A DNA stretch of 64,000 nucleotides, from contig VCMS01000139.1 of NCBI GenBank assembly GCA_022539475.1, forward strand, positions 124,001 to 188,000, read 5' to 3'. The notes below the pieces were generated by a model, which ran no database searches, was not told the DNA's origin, and was given only the letters and a program-made list of their open reading frames with translations. A program made the translations under genes and the position numbers. Position 1 is the first letter of the stretch; the number at the start of each line of letters is the position of its first letter. This DNA is from Gracilaria domingensis (Eukaryota > Rhodophyta > Florideophyceae > Gracilariales > Gracilariaceae). Shown piece after piece: positions 9,218 to 19,863 of this stretch.

Positions 9218-10432
9218 ATGTCTCTTTCTTCATGTTCGTCCCCCTCTACACCCGAACCCGAAAGCGACCGACCTGCGCTTCAACACGTTGCGCTACCGTT
9301 GGCGCCCACTTCTCCGCCCAACGCTCCTGAGACTGCTCCGCCAACAACTGAATTGGGCTCGCTAGATCTTATGCCCTGCTCACTGGAGGAATACTTCGAC
9401 ATAGACACTTCAAGGTTTGGAAAGTACGAATACGTTGACGGAATCCTCGTTGCATTGCCGATGGCAGACAAAGAGCACGAGAACATAGTCAGCTATTTGA
9501 CAAACGATGTCCGTGTTAAGTTTGTCCGAGAAGAAGAGAGCGGTTACCCGGAGGAATCACACGGTCTGGCTATTCCTCGTTCCGCTTCGTCGCCTGCGAG
9601 CCCTCACAGGGGCAGAATCGTACGAAGACCCGATGCGAGTGTCTCAGAGCCTTTATCACCATCCACGAGAGCCCAACTTTCCCCCAAATCGCGTAGGATC
9701 TCCAACCCAGTTCGTGGAAGGGTGAAAACTGTCCTCGAAGTTACCAGTCAAAATGAAAAAACGGATACTGTTGTCAAAGTGCCAGAATACGAGAAGGCCG
9801 AGGTACAGACATACGTCAAAGTTGTCAGAGATATGCAGTGCAAAGACGAAACCAAGAGGGACAAACGTGTTGAAGTTTTACGCCTGGATCCTTCATCAAA
9901 ACGCTATGGGCCGAATGAAGTATATCGAGGAGAGACGCCAGCAGATATGGGCAGCTTTGGAACGCACAAACCATCAACTCTGTTTGGGAGCCTTGATCCG
10001 GCAAGTCCTTTAAAGAAGCTCTCCGAAGAAATGAAGGAAGGCAAGAAGCGAGAGCAAGAAGCCATGAAGCGAGAGCAAGAAGCCAAGAAGCGAGAGCAAG
10101 AAGCCATGAAGCGAGAGCAAGAAGCCAAGAAGCGAGAGCAAGAAGCCATGAAGCGAGAGCAAGAAGGCAAGAAGCGAGAACAAGAAGCCATGAAGCGAGA
10201 GCAGGAAGCCAAGAAGCGAGAGCAAGTAGCCATGAAGCGAGAGCAAGAAGCCAAGAAGCGAGAGCAAGAAGCCAAGAAGCGAGAGCGGGCAGCGACTGCC
10301 AAGAAGAAGCATTACAAAAGTATACTCAAGACGAATCTCCCTGGAGAAGTGCTGAGCAGCTCTAGTGGCAGTCCTGACAGTAGTAAGAGCAGCAGCCCGG
10401 CCAAGAAGAAACACAGAACTCGTAAGCCTTGA
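9218..10432 (+). CDS. Uma2-like (DUF820, PD-(D/E)XK fold) protein with heptad-repeat tail
   Basis: 404 residues from an ATG at 9218. Residues ~55-240 follow the Uma2/DUF820 nuclease-fold pattern: a KYEYVDG strand, H87 in a KEHENIV helix, PD at 138-139, E174 in VLEVTS, K187, then EYEKAEVQTYVKV, and VEVLRLDP. The family is very abundant in cyanobacteria, where its role is mostly unproven; members are assumed to be DNA-acting. Residues ~272-361 are about twelve copies of a 7-residue KREQEA(M/K) repeat (21 bp in DNA), predicted to form a long charged helix or coiled coil. The C-terminus is basic and Ser-rich, ending SSSPAKKKHRTRKP, which could direct nuclear import. No introns and no leader peptide. 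The catalytic residues look present, but activity is inference. Confidence 0.65.
   Translation: MSLSSCSSPSTPEPESDRPALQHVALPLAPTSPPNAPETAPPTTELGSLDLMPCSLEEYFDIDTSRFGKYEYVDGILVALPMADKEHENIVSYLTNDVRVKFVREEESGYPEESHGLAIPRSASSPASPHRGRIVRRPDASVSEPLSPSTRAQLSPKSRRISNPVRGRVKTVLEVTSQNEKTDTVVKVPEYEKAEVQTYVKVVRDMQCKDETKRDKRVEVLRLDPSSKRYGPNEVYRGETPADMGSFGTHKPSTLFGSLDPASPLKKLSEEMKEGKKREQEAMKREQEAKKREQEAMKREQEAKKREQEAMKREQEGKKREQEAMKREQEAKKREQVAMKREQEAKKREQEAKKRERAATAKKKHYKSILKTNLPGEVLSSSSGSPDSSKSSSPAKKKHRTRKP
10033..10290. repeat. 21-bp tandem repeat inside the Uma2-like gene
   Basis: About 12 copies of aagcgagagcaagaagccatg-type units, alternating 'atg' and 'aag' in the first codon to give a 42-bp higher-order unit. 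Codon use is almost identical between copies, which points to recent expansion. Confidence 0.95.
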
Positions 10433-10921
10433 CCACGTGAGCCCCATGTCGTTTCGGAAGACAAGAAGCAATTGAGCAACCTCTCGCTTCTTCGTTAGCT
10501 CTGCGCTCTTACGCTTCGTTCTTCATTGCGTTTGGCTTGCTCGCTTCATGGTTTCCACATGGCCAATACACACACCCTCAAGCAGCTATAGCACATCGTA
10601 ATTAAGTGGTAATACCCATAAACAGAGAGAGAGAGAAAGTTAAATGAAAACAAACGAAGCGGGAAACGTCCTTTGCTATAGTGTTTGCCGTGAGACTTCA
10701 CACGGGCGATATCGCAAAGGAAAGCAGAAACGACGTTGGCGAATCTGTGTGTTGGACACGCCCGCCTCGCTCATCGTCGCCCCGTCCCCGTCGTGAGCCG
10801 CGTGCCACTAACTCTAACTTCGCCGCCAACATGATGCTCGCCGATCACATCCGACATGCGCTCTCTTCCGTCCAGTTGTTCGGTTCGTAGTTGATGGAAC
10901 CATTCCAAGCATGCTCGTACG
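10433..10921. other. Gene-free stretch
   Basis: Contains a dispersed repeat with a (GA)n tail at 10589-10638. No supported gene. Confidence 0.4.
10589..10638 (+). repeat. Dispersed ~45-bp repeat with (GA)n tail, copy 1
   Basis: Shares a tagcac...aatta...acccataaacagagagagaga string with 22353-22400. Both copies end in a GA microsatellite, as a retroposon 3' end can. Confidence 0.6.
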
Positions 10922-10968
10922 TCATGACTCCGTCTTGATTGTACGTGCGCACTTCTGACTTGGGCCTG

Positions 10969-12182
10969 TTAGCAGGCGAGTTTCGACTCTTGTTCTCTCA
11001 TAAACAGCTCCAGTCCTCCTTTCTCTTCTTGTGGGAATGGAGGTTCTGAATATTCTGCAACTCGCTCCACCGCGCTCAGTTGCGACTTCGTCTCGGTGAA
11101 CTGTCTGACACTCCATGTCGTAACACCCAAGATTTGCATAGTATATGACAGCACCAAATCAATCATACTCGCCGAAACTTTGCCAATTAATGTCAAAACT
11201 GCGAGAAATGCAGCACTGAAGATCAAAATCGTCCCATGCCCTTTCAAGCGAACGGAGAGCCACATGTTGGCATATGTTGAACTTCAACATATGCCAACAT
11301 GTGGCTCGTCCCAACAACCTATGCTTCAACAGTTGAAGCATAGGTTGTTGGGACGAGCGCATCCATGTAAGGGCTGTTAATCATGGTCGTCCGCGGTACG
11401 TCGCCAAACGCACGAATCGTCACCACTCCGTCCAGAACTTCACTGAAATGCGAATACAGCGCGCTTCTAGCAAAAGCTTCAAGACGGGGCAAGTCTGCAC
11501 TTGTCTTCCGATAGAATTCTTGCACGTAAAGGCAGACGGCAACGATGGGAATCATCGCAAAGATAAACGGCGGTGTCTTCCATAGTATAAACCCCAGAGT
11601 AAGCAAGAGGTTAAGCGTCAGACGCAGCAAGGACTGCAAAGTAGGGCGCGCAAAGAATCAATCCTATCCATACCAGAGTTAAACCTGTTCACGAGCCGAC
11701 CATCTGAGCCCAAGCTGGAAATGAACTTGGTGCCCCAAATACATACAGCAGTATGTTCTCATGAAGTCGAACAGAAGTACGGATAGATCCAATCAAAGGG
11801 AAAACGTTGCGGTATCGGTAATGAGTATCGTGAAGAAACCGAAAACAAAGAAGACGAGAAGACGGAAAAAGGTGTCGTTGCTTGTTTTGTGATCGCTCCA
11901 GTCACGGAGCCAAACATTCACACAGAGGCTTATTGCCTGTGTCCTGACTCTACATATAAGCACGACCGGTACCCATGATTTCATTCCCATCCCACTCAGA
12001 TATGTCGTGTAGTGTTTGAGCTTCACACGGCCTTTGTGTTTCGACTCTTTCTTTTTGAGCTTTCCCGCTTCAATTGCGACGCAGTCTGCCATCCCGTCAG
12101 CATCAGCGATAGGCGTCTTAACATTCGCTTCGGTCACAGACTTCTCAGCAGCGACTATAGTTAGTTGAGTGTCGATATTCAT
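10969..12182 (-). pseudogene. ABCC (MRP-type) transporter relic, second membrane domain only
   Basis: Three minus-strand blocks follow the order of ABCC membrane domain 2. Block 12182-11793 has GRVKLKHYTTYLSG...WLRDWSD; block 11639-11319 has FYRKTSADLPRLEAFARSAL, then YSHFSEVLDGVVTIRAFGD; block 11265-10969 has NMWLSVRLKG (the N is encoded just upstream), then LGVTTWSVRQFTETKSQLSAVERVAEY. Frames change between blocks and remnants of the RIVNRFxxDMDRID motif lie out of frame near 11650-11760, so these are not simple introns. No nucleotide-binding domain (Walker A, LSGGQ) follows. Twin palindromes interrupt the gene at 11257-11358. It cannot encode a working transporter. Confidence 0.7.
11257..11358. 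repeat. Twin adjacent perfect palindromes (51 and 55 bp)
   Basis: Palindrome 1: arms 11257-11281 and 11283-11307 (25 bp each, 1-base centre). Palindrome 2: arms 11304-11330 and 11332-11358 (27 bp each, 1-base centre). They share the 4 bases 11304-11307. They separate two pieces of one ABCC reading frame, so each looks like a duplicated, inverted copy of neighbouring coding sequence. Confidence 0.95.
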
Positions 12183-14200
12183 ATTATTATTCTATGTTTG
12201 AGCAACTTGAATTCTCACCCTCTGTATGGAAAGGTGAGGCTAATATGGCTTGTACGCGTGGGGTTGCTCAAGACCCAACGACCTCAAACTGCTGCATCGC
12301 AGCCATTAACATTACTCTGTATCCATACTACACTCACAGAGAAACGAAGAGAAAGTATTCGATATATCAGATGTTTCCGACCGCCGAACTTTACGTTACC
12401 GACGCGTTCCGCCTTCTGTTTCTCTCTTCATTCGAACTCTAGTCCGTAGAGTCTTAGACAGTCGAGAAAGGGGCGCACCATGGCGAGGCGCTCCGCATGT
12501 AGCACGTTGGCCTATTCTTATGGCCACTCAACAAACCATAAGCGACGTCCCTTTCTGATGTCGTGAGAGTCCAGATAGAGTTCTTCCTCTTGAAACAACT
12601 TTCCGTCCTCGGTTGTTGGGCACGGTTGAAAAAACTAGACTGTTTTGTTAGGAGAGGGTGTTGTGGATCCCAGTATCTAGTAGATACCGTACCTTCAATT
12701 GTACGAGATCTTGTCCTCGGGATTCAATTTCACGCAGCAAAATAATATCGCAGGATTCTCGACTGAGATTCAGATGGGTCCATTCGTGAGCTACACAAGA
12801 CTGTTCATGGCCCGGCAGGTTTACAGTTTTTCCAATTCTTTAGCTCAGTTACGGTGAGAAGGGCTTTGGTACAGTATCCTTCTTTGTTGAGGAAGGTTTT
12901 CGTCAGAAGTTCATAGGGGAGAACAGTACCGCATTTGCGGAGTAAAAAACGAATCTGCTTCGAGGATTTCGTCCCATCGTTGAAGAATGCCCGAGGTTCT
13001 AGCTGAGGGAGTAAACTTCTTAGCAGAAAGCATGGCGGACGAAATATCAACGACTTGTTAATGACGAAAAGCTCAAGAAAAGTTATCAACTCTGCAGTTT
13101 AAAATACTTGTCTCGTGAGAGGGATAGAACAAAACAAAACGGCGAAAGTTTTTCTACCTGCGTACCCTGATAAGGATGGTTACGGACGAAAAACGTTTGT
13201 GGACCGAAAACATTTTGTTGCGCTCCGTCGGAAAGGGAAGGTCAGAGGCTCTCTAGGCTAGAGGCGGGATAACAAATGATTGTATGGCTCATGTTGCATT
13301 TAGCGAAAAGATTAGACTTGACGTAGTTACCACGCCGACGTAGGACAAGGGAAAGAGTGTAGTAGACGAAGAGGTACCAAAGGGGAAAGCGTTTTACCCA
13401 ACAATATTTGTTGAATGGAGCAAAGGACGAAACGTCGGCCGAGTAAAGTCATGAGACTTTGGAAGTTTGAGTGGTAAGTCTGTTAGCCGGTAGAGATGAC
13501 GACGAGAGTTGCGCGCGTGCAGCATGACGCTGCACGCAACTGTGCTTGTGTTGATCGCATGATGTGCCGTTGTGATGAGGCACTGTGCGTATGGGTGTGT
13601 CTGGGATGTGATTTACGTGTATAGTGGACCAAGGTAGATGATCGATGTACAAAGGATTCTCGCTGAAATGATCTTGGGCATGGGTGGCAAAAGGGTTGGG
13701 TATATGCGCAGGATATGGTGTTTGCAGACAAGAGGTTTGAATGAAACGGTAGACCGCAGACACATTGGTTTGTGAACGAATGGAGATATTCTCTGGGGAA
13801 GGACAGTATGTGTGAAGTGAATTAAGAAGGTTAAAAGTACGGTTTGGTGTGGGTAGATATGGTTGTTGCCATTACCGGTCCGGCTGTATCTGTTTAAAGG
13901 TTCGGCGGCAGTGCTAAGAACGCGTTTATTGCAGGTGCGAAGGGACAGTGGGTTGGCGATGTGAAGATGAGCGTAGCCGTGGCCAAGCGGAAGCGTTACT
14001 TGGAGTGAGCAACAAAGGGACGTGGGGGTGTGCCTTCTACCTTTGACGTTAGTCGCCTGGCAGCTGGCGGCGACGGAAAGTTTTCAAAACAAGGAAATGG
14101 CGGCAAAAGATGGCTAGTCTCGAGATGCAGCTGCAGAATAGTTGCAACGCAGATACTATCTGGCTGCACTGCGCTCTATGACGCTCTGCTGCGGGATTGA
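12183..14200. other. Gene-free stretch
   Basis: Only short ORFs without motifs (the longest are ~95-105 codons near 12805-13089 and 13449-13763). A 9-bp hairpin lies at 13515-13537. I see no exons with convincing donor/acceptor pairs. Confidence 0.4.
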
Positions 14201-15194
14201 CGAAGATACGGAAACTGGTCTCGGGATTGTTGCTGTTGTTTTAATAGTTGGGAGAACGTGTGACTGATGTTACGTTTTAAAAGGGTGAGCAAAAGCGGTG
14301 TCAGAGAAGAGCGCTTGAAGGCGCTCGGGGAAGGCGAAGGCGCGCGTGAAGAGGGGGGTGAAGAGCAGGAGGAGCGCGCACTGAGGACAAAGGTACAGTT
14401 TCAGGGACAGCGTGCAGGAGCGGAGGCGGCGCGCAATTCAGACGCAAAAAACACGCGGCTGATGAATAAAGCGGCGCGTCGCCGCGCGACGTGTTCGCTC
14501 TGGCAGTGACAGTGGATGCCGCTGCGCCGCTCGGGAACCGCAGCACGTCGCCGTGCCGCCGTGGCGGCGTGTGTGGCGCTCAGGCGCAGATTACAGCAGT
14601 GTCGGAGAAGACCGCATGAGAAGGCGAGGGACAGTCACGTAACTTGACGTTCCGGCGCGTTGAATCGTCGAGCGCGCGCGGTGCATGTTTCTGCGCTTGT
14701 GGCTGCTTCGACAGTGGCGGCGCGCATGGTGCGCGACCGCACCGCATAGACGCGAGCGGCGCGCGTTCTGATACAAGTGCGCGCAAGGTATCTGAATCTC
14801 AGCAGCACGGCAAAGCTGTCAACAAGCGCGCGCGGCGGCCAAAGGGCGCGCCGAACGTCTCGGCAGAAGGGCGAGGGCTCTCGAGAGATGCGCGCACGGG
14901 CCGAGCAGCGGCGCAACGTGTGGGAGCGGCAGCGCCAACACACCATGACGTAATAAACGCACGCCGCGTGTTCGCCGCGCCGGCGTGTGTGTGGCGCGCG
15001 CAGCGGCTCAAATTTGGCGCTGCGCTCGCTTGCCGACGCGCCGCTGATCGCCGCCTCTCGCGCAACAGCCGCGCGTCGCTCTTCGCGTCGGTGCCAACGC
15101 CCCCCCTTTTGTGCCGCCCTCCTTCCTCCACCGCCGCCCCTCTTCCGCGCCACACCCCCCCACCCCTTCCCCCCCTACACCCCCCAACCCCCTC
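14201..15194. promoter_or_regulatory. GC-rich promoter island upstream of the DFD kinase
   Basis: Strongly GC- and CGCG-rich compared with the flanks. An E2F-like TTTGGCGC lies at 15013-15020. Long ORFs on both strands here (14644-15558 plus, 15806-14799 minus) are compositional shadows. Confidence 0.45.
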
Positions 15195-16946
15195 ATGGCG
15201 TCTTCCTCCCCGCCACTCGCAGCGACCCCCGCTTCGCGCGCCGCCCGCGTGCGCGCGCGCCCCCGCGTTCACCGCCTTTCCGATGAGACGCCTGAGGACC
15301 GCAAGCGCTTTCCCGACTACTCGCTCATGCGCCGCGATCGACGCCCGCAGCCCGTGCTCAATATCCCTCCCCCCCGCACGGCCGCCCAGATTCCGCACCT
15401 CTTTCCCGACGACGTCCTCGCCGTGCCGGAGACCACCACCCCCGATCTTCACTCCAATTACCCGCCCAATGGCGGCTTTGTACGCGCCACCCACTCCGCG
15501 CACGTCCCGCTCACGCGCGCCACTCAACACGACGTCGTCCCGCTGCGACCCTGGATGACCCATGCCATTGTTTCGGCCGGCTATGTGGTTGTCAAGGTTG
15601 TCAGCGAGGGTAGTTTTGGCACTGTGCTCAAGGCCAAGCGAAATGCTGACGCTGCGTGGGTGGCCATAAAGGTTGTCAAGAAGGTTCAGCTCACTGAAAA
15701 GGAGACCAGCGCCCTCAGGAGGCAGGCTCTCGTTCTCCGCACAATTCGACATAGCTACATTGTACGCTTTATCGACGATTTTGAAGATGACTACTACTTT
15801 TACCACGTGTTTGAATATCTCAACGGCGGCGACTTGTATGACCGTCTTGAATCACGGGGCAAGCCTTACACAGAAGCACAGGTTCTCTTCCTCGCCAAGC
15901 AGATATTCTATGCTGTCGCTTACTTACACGCTATGCGCGCCGCTCACCGTGATATCAAGTTGGAAAACTTCGTGTTTGAAACCACTCCGCATGAGCAACG
16001 ACAGGTCATGAAGCTCATCGACTTCGACTTGCTTGTCGTCAGAAGCTGTCATGCACCACCCTCGGAGACTTGTTCCGATGTTTGTGGCACCATTCTGTAT
16101 GTCTCGCCAGAAATTGCTAGTGCCAAGGAACACGTCCCAGAGCAGTCTGATGTGTGGGCCTGTGGTGTCATGTTGTACGTGTTACTATCGTATGGTATGC
16201 CCTTCCAGGGAAACACCAACCGTGAAATTCTGCGCGCCGTGCGTACAGAACAACCTAATTTCTCATCCCCTGTTTGGACAGCAGTTTCTCCTGCTACCAA
16301 ACAACTCATCACCGACCTCCTACACAAGAGTGGCTCGCAGAGACCTACCGCCGCGGAGGCCTTAGACCGTGTCAAGTACCTATCTGCGCAAATTGGTGAT
16401 GTCCATTCTAGCTCGCGGCTTCGTCTTCTTACCAAAGGCTTGCGTTCTGTCAGTCTCAACCTCTGGGACCCATCTGGCAACCTGGTGCGGCGTCGACGCT
16501 CTTCAGACTTGAGAAAGTCTGAGCGTTTTGACAGCGCACGCCGAGCTCATTCTAGTTTTCCAGCCACTGATGATGCTTCCTCCGTTTCTAGTATGCAGAC
16601 ATCACTCGCCAAACACTCTCACGCAGACTCCGAGCTCACGAGCGAGAACATGGACCTTGTTCTGTCACGGCAGTATACTCCCCAAGAAACAAGATATGTC
16701 AAGGCGTCTAGACATCGGCGCGCACAAACTCCTCGATATGATCCGTATAGCAATACAGAGTTTCGAACTTCACCAGCGCTTGGCGATGCTTTGGTTCAGA
16801 AACAGGCCGCACTTGAGCAAACCAACAAAATCGAAATGCAATCGCTTCATGTCAACGCAGAAGAAACAGTGCTTCGCCATCGCCGGTCTTTAAAAGGGCG
16901 ATTGGGCTCTAAAATTCGCAACTGGATAAGTATGGGAAGTCGCTGA
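15195..16946 (+). CDS. CAMK-like protein kinase with DFD in place of DFG
   Basis: About 583 residues from the first ATG at 15195; the open frame upstream has only a GTG start and Pro-rich codons. The kinase domain spans roughly residues 120-400: SEGSFGTV (glycine loop), VAIKVVKK (lysine), HRDIKLENF (catalytic loop), then IDFDL where DFG is expected, CGTILYVSPE (activation segment) and SDVWACGVMLY. Subfamily features (FLAKQIFYAVAYLH, MPFQG) are CAMK/CDPK-like, but no EF hands follow. The N-terminus is Arg/Pro-rich. The C-terminal ~180 residues are basic and Ser-rich and look regulatory. The metal-binding Asp is kept; only the glycine is changed, so activity is possible. It may be a cytosolic signalling kinase; the substrate is unknown. 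Confidence 0.85.
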   Translation: MASSSPPLAATPASRAARVRARPRVHRLSDETPEDRKRFPDYSLMRRDRRPQPVLNIPPPRTAAQIPHLFPDDVLAVPETTTPDLHSNYPPNGGFVRATHSAHVPLTRATQHDVVPLRPWMTHAIVSAGYVVVKVVSEGSFGTVLKAKRNADAAWVAIKVVKKVQLTEKETSALRRQALVLRTIRHSYIVRFIDDFEDDYYFYHVFEYLNGGDLYDRLESRGKPYTEAQVLFLAKQIFYAVAYLHAMRAAHRDIKLENFVFETTPHEQRQVMKLIDFDLLVVRSCHAPPSETCSDVCGTILYVSPEIASAKEHVPEQSDVWACGVMLYVLLSYGMPFQGNTNREILRAVRTEQPNFSSPVWTAVSPATKQLITDLLHKSGSQRPTAAEALDRVKYLSAQIGDVHSSSRLRLLTKGLRSVSLNLWDPSGNLVRRRRSSDLRKSERFDSARRAHSSFPATDDASSVSSMQTSLAKHSHADSELTSENMDLVLSRQYTPQETRYVKASRHRRAQTPRYDPYSNTEFRTSPALGDALVQKQAALEQTNKIEMQSLHVNAEETVLRHRRSLKGRLGSKIRNWISMGSR

Positions 16947-18106
16947 CAGAACTCTCGATCAACTTCATTAGCACCACTCCCGAGTGGCATCATGATCATC
17001 ACGATGAAGCAATCTTGATCGTCATGCAATGATTTGAAGTCAAACTTTTTTCTCCGGTCTATTCCGCAATCACCAAGGGTAATAGCTCTGCCCCTCTTGT
17101 CCAACGACACGGAAGTGAATCGAAGACAAGCAGTGCACTTTCTTAAACCATGTTCGGCTAATCATGTGGCTAATACTGTCAACGAGGTACAACTCCAGGT
17201 ACTCATATTTGAGTGCAACACGCTTAGATTTCATGGAAGATCGCGCCTGATTGCCTTGGCCAGATTCTTGTGCATCGTTATGCCGAGAAGCAAAACTGCA
17301 CAGGTCTACTCAAATCATTGCCAGGATGAAATCGTTGTTTCGAAACCGCCCTCTGGGTCGACATGCTAATTCATGTGTTGCGCGTAGTAATTCCTTTTGG
17401 GGTTTTGGGGTTCGCACTGCGCTCAGTAATTGGTTTCCGGGTTTCTCAAAGAGAAACCCAGCTTTATTTGCAATGTAGGGATGTAGGCAAACTGCATATG
17501 TCGCGTTCACGGTGTGATTCTCGCCCAGCGAGGCTTTTAAAATCAAGGAATGGACGCTCCCATCCTTTCAGCCATGACGCCTGCTTAAATGACTTTTTAA
17601 AGGAACGGGTGCCGGTAAAGGAATACGGCCGCTTATGCCGTCAACTGGAACGATCTTTGTGAATGAACGAATGAATGCCACGAAAACCCCATGTTAATGA
17701 ACTCGATGGAGTGCCGCGCAGCATACACAAGCACACATTTTAACTACAGGTGTTGTAACAACTAAGTCTCATACCACGGGTGTAGTATGGTTTGGATGGA
17801 GAATTCATGTCTTGCCTAACTTCATCACAAGCTTTCCCAACTAACCTCACGCCATCAATAAATTCCGTCTGCACTGTGCTAGTGCCTATACTTCTCGGAC
17901 CAGTTCAACTTGCGGCACGAGGTTCTGCCCATCAACTTGAACACTGAACGCTTGGATCGCAACTTTTGTTGGGACAAGTCCTATACTCTTAACGCTTCCT
18001 CAACTGTGCTATCTTCGGGTGTGCCAGTTAGCAACGCTGGAAAGTGCCTACTTCAAGTTCGAATTCCGCTGTTTACGTGTTCGTCTGTACAAGAATTATA
18101 AAAGCT
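16947..18106. other. Gene-free stretch
   Basis: Intergenic between two kinases. A 9-bp perfect hairpin with a 3-base loop lies at 17439-17459. No supported gene. Confidence 0.45.
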
Positions 18107-19528
18107 ATGGTTGTCTTCGGTCGAAAAAAGAAGAAGAGCGAGCCGAAACCGGACAGTTTCGACCGGGCTACATCACAGGACGCGACACCCAGATCGATTT
18201 CTTTTGGACCGGCGTCATTCAGCTTTCGCGGGAATGGGTTTTACAAGGCCCTGACCTCCAGCAGCAAATCCTTCCGAAGTTTGAAGAAGGGAGTTGGAGA
18301 CGGCTTAATATCTCCCACAACACCGAACACTCCAGGAGAATTTCGAGATGTGACACCAGGCAGCACTCGAAACTTCGGTCCTGAGGAACCCGAAGGATCA
18401 AACGACGTTACGCACCATAGTGTTAATGGAAGACCGTCAATGTCCCCGACAATGGCAGCTATCCATGCGCGAACAATGGAGAATATTGCTAGACAAGAGC
18501 GGGACAGTAAAAGTGAACAATCTTCCCACATGTCCGGAGCGTCTGGGGCGTCTGGAGCGTCAGGCGATGCAGCTTATGTTCTAAGACAAACCGGAAAGCA
18601 AGAGAGCCTTCGCGGTCGTCTAGAAAGACATCGTACTCCTCGGTCAAAGAATATGATGCCGTCAAAGTCATCATCGAGTCAGGAGGGCTTGTCAGAACAT
18701 TGGATGATTGATATGAAAGATGTTGTTCTCAGCAAGACAATTGGACATAGCTCTTTCGGTACTGTTAATGAGGGTAGATTCAATGGCACAAAGGTCGCTG
18801 TGAAGACCATTCACTACGGTTCTAATGCGAATTCTCAGGACGCTTTGTCTTCGTTTAGAAAAGAGGCGGAGCTTAACTGCAAACTTCGACATCCGAACAT
18901 TGTGTTATTCATGGGAATAGCAGTGCAGCCAACCAAGATCTGTATCGTTACGGAGCTTATGTCCAGGGGAAATGTCCGTGATTTGCTGGTTTCGAAAGTG
19001 AAGGGTAGGATACTACGACTGGATTGGAGTTTGCGACAGCAATGGGCGTTGGATACCGCCCAGGGTATGGCGTACCTGCACTCTTTGAGGCCCCCTATGA
19101 TTCACAGGGATCTAAAAACTACAAACCTACTCGTGGACAAGGGAATGAATGTGAAAATCTGCGACTTTGGTCTCTCGCGCTTCAAGACGGATCAGCTCAT
19201 GACCGCTGTGGGTACTGTTCATTTTGCGGCCCCGGAAGTGCTAAACCACGAGAGATATACAGAGAAAGCTGACCTATTTTCATTCGGCACTGTGATGTGG
19301 GAGTTGTACACAAGAGAGTGTGTGTTCAAAGGCCTTCCTCAGATAGAGGTGTACAGTCAGGTTGTTTCTGGAAATATGCCGGACGTGGACAAGAATTGCG
19401 ACGCGCGGTATAGAGCGTTAATGAAAGACTGTTGGGCAACAGATCCCACAAAGCGACCGTGCTTCCGGGAGGTTATTGATCGACTGGCTGTACTAGTGGA
19501 TGAACTTGACTCTGATTCCGGAGGTTGA
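18107..19528 (+). CDS. Raf-like MAPKKK (TKL family) Ser/Thr kinase
   Basis: 473 residues from ATG 18107; the longer open frame begins at a GTG. A basic, Ser-rich N-terminal half (GRKKKK near the start, a GASGASGASGD repeat near residue 155) precedes a kinase domain from about residue 200: IGHSSFGTV, VAVKTIHY, LRHPNIVLFMG, HRDLKTTNLLV, CDFGLS, GTVHFAAPEV, FSFGTVMWELYTR and a C-terminal RPCFREVIDRL. LRHPNIVLFMG and the HRDLK..NLLV loop are hallmarks of the Raf/CTR1-like TKL group. All catalytic residues are present. Probably an upstream kinase of a MAPK-type cascade, cytosolic or membrane-associated. No Ras-binding or PAS domain is visible. Confidence 0.9.
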   Translation: MVVFGRKKKKSEPKPDSFDRATSQDATPRSISFGPASFSFRGNGFYKALTSSSKSFRSLKKGVGDGLISPTTPNTPGEFRDVTPGSTRNFGPEEPEGSNDVTHHSVNGRPSMSPTMAAIHARTMENIARQERDSKSEQSSHMSGASGASGASGDAAYVLRQTGKQESLRGRLERHRTPRSKNMMPSKSSSSQEGLSEHWMIDMKDVVLSKTIGHSSFGTVNEGRFNGTKVAVKTIHYGSNANSQDALSSFRKEAELNCKLRHPNIVLFMGIAVQPTKICIVTELMSRGNVRDLLVSKVKGRILRLDWSLRQQWALDTAQGMAYLHSLRPPMIHRDLKTTNLLVDKGMNVKICDFGLSRFKTDQLMTAVGTVHFAAPEVLNHERYTEKADLFSFGTVMWELYTRECVFKGLPQIEVYSQVVSGNMPDVDKNCDARYRALMKDCWATDPTKRPCFREVIDRLAVLVDELDSDSGG

Positions 19529-19863
19529 TTCCGCATTCGTGTTGTACCTGTTTATATAGTGGATTTGGACGAATGCACTCTTCGTATGGTGGCCTAGAAT
19601 GCCCCGGTATCATTAACAGTTTTAACGGTTGAGGTGCTAATCGGTATGCTTTCTAGGAAAAAGTTGACGTCTCTCACTGCGTACCCATGTAAATACGTTA
19701 GCATCATATTGCGAGTTCGAAACGAAACCGCCACTCTCGCATATGGAAAGGTACAGGATTACAAGCAGGTGTACAATAGTTAACCAGGGTGGAATCTGAA
19801 CGCGTAAAGCAAACGGTTTTTTGAGTTGTTGCGATGTACCAAGCGGCAAAAGAGCTTTACAAG
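19529..19863. other. Short convergent intergenic region
   Basis: Lies between the 3' ends of the Raf-like kinase and the V-ATPase gene. No gene seen. Confidence 0.5.

Noticed and set aside
10969-12182. ABCC blocks as an intact intron-containing gene
   Set aside because: Motifs appear out of frame between blocks without GT-AG pairs, palindromes disrupt it, and no nucleotide-binding domain follows.
14644-15806. Long ORFs on both strands (304 and 335 codons) over the DFD kinase 5' region
   Set aside because: Arg/Ala/Gly/Pro-rich products of GC-rich DNA, overlapping a clear kinase gene in another frame.
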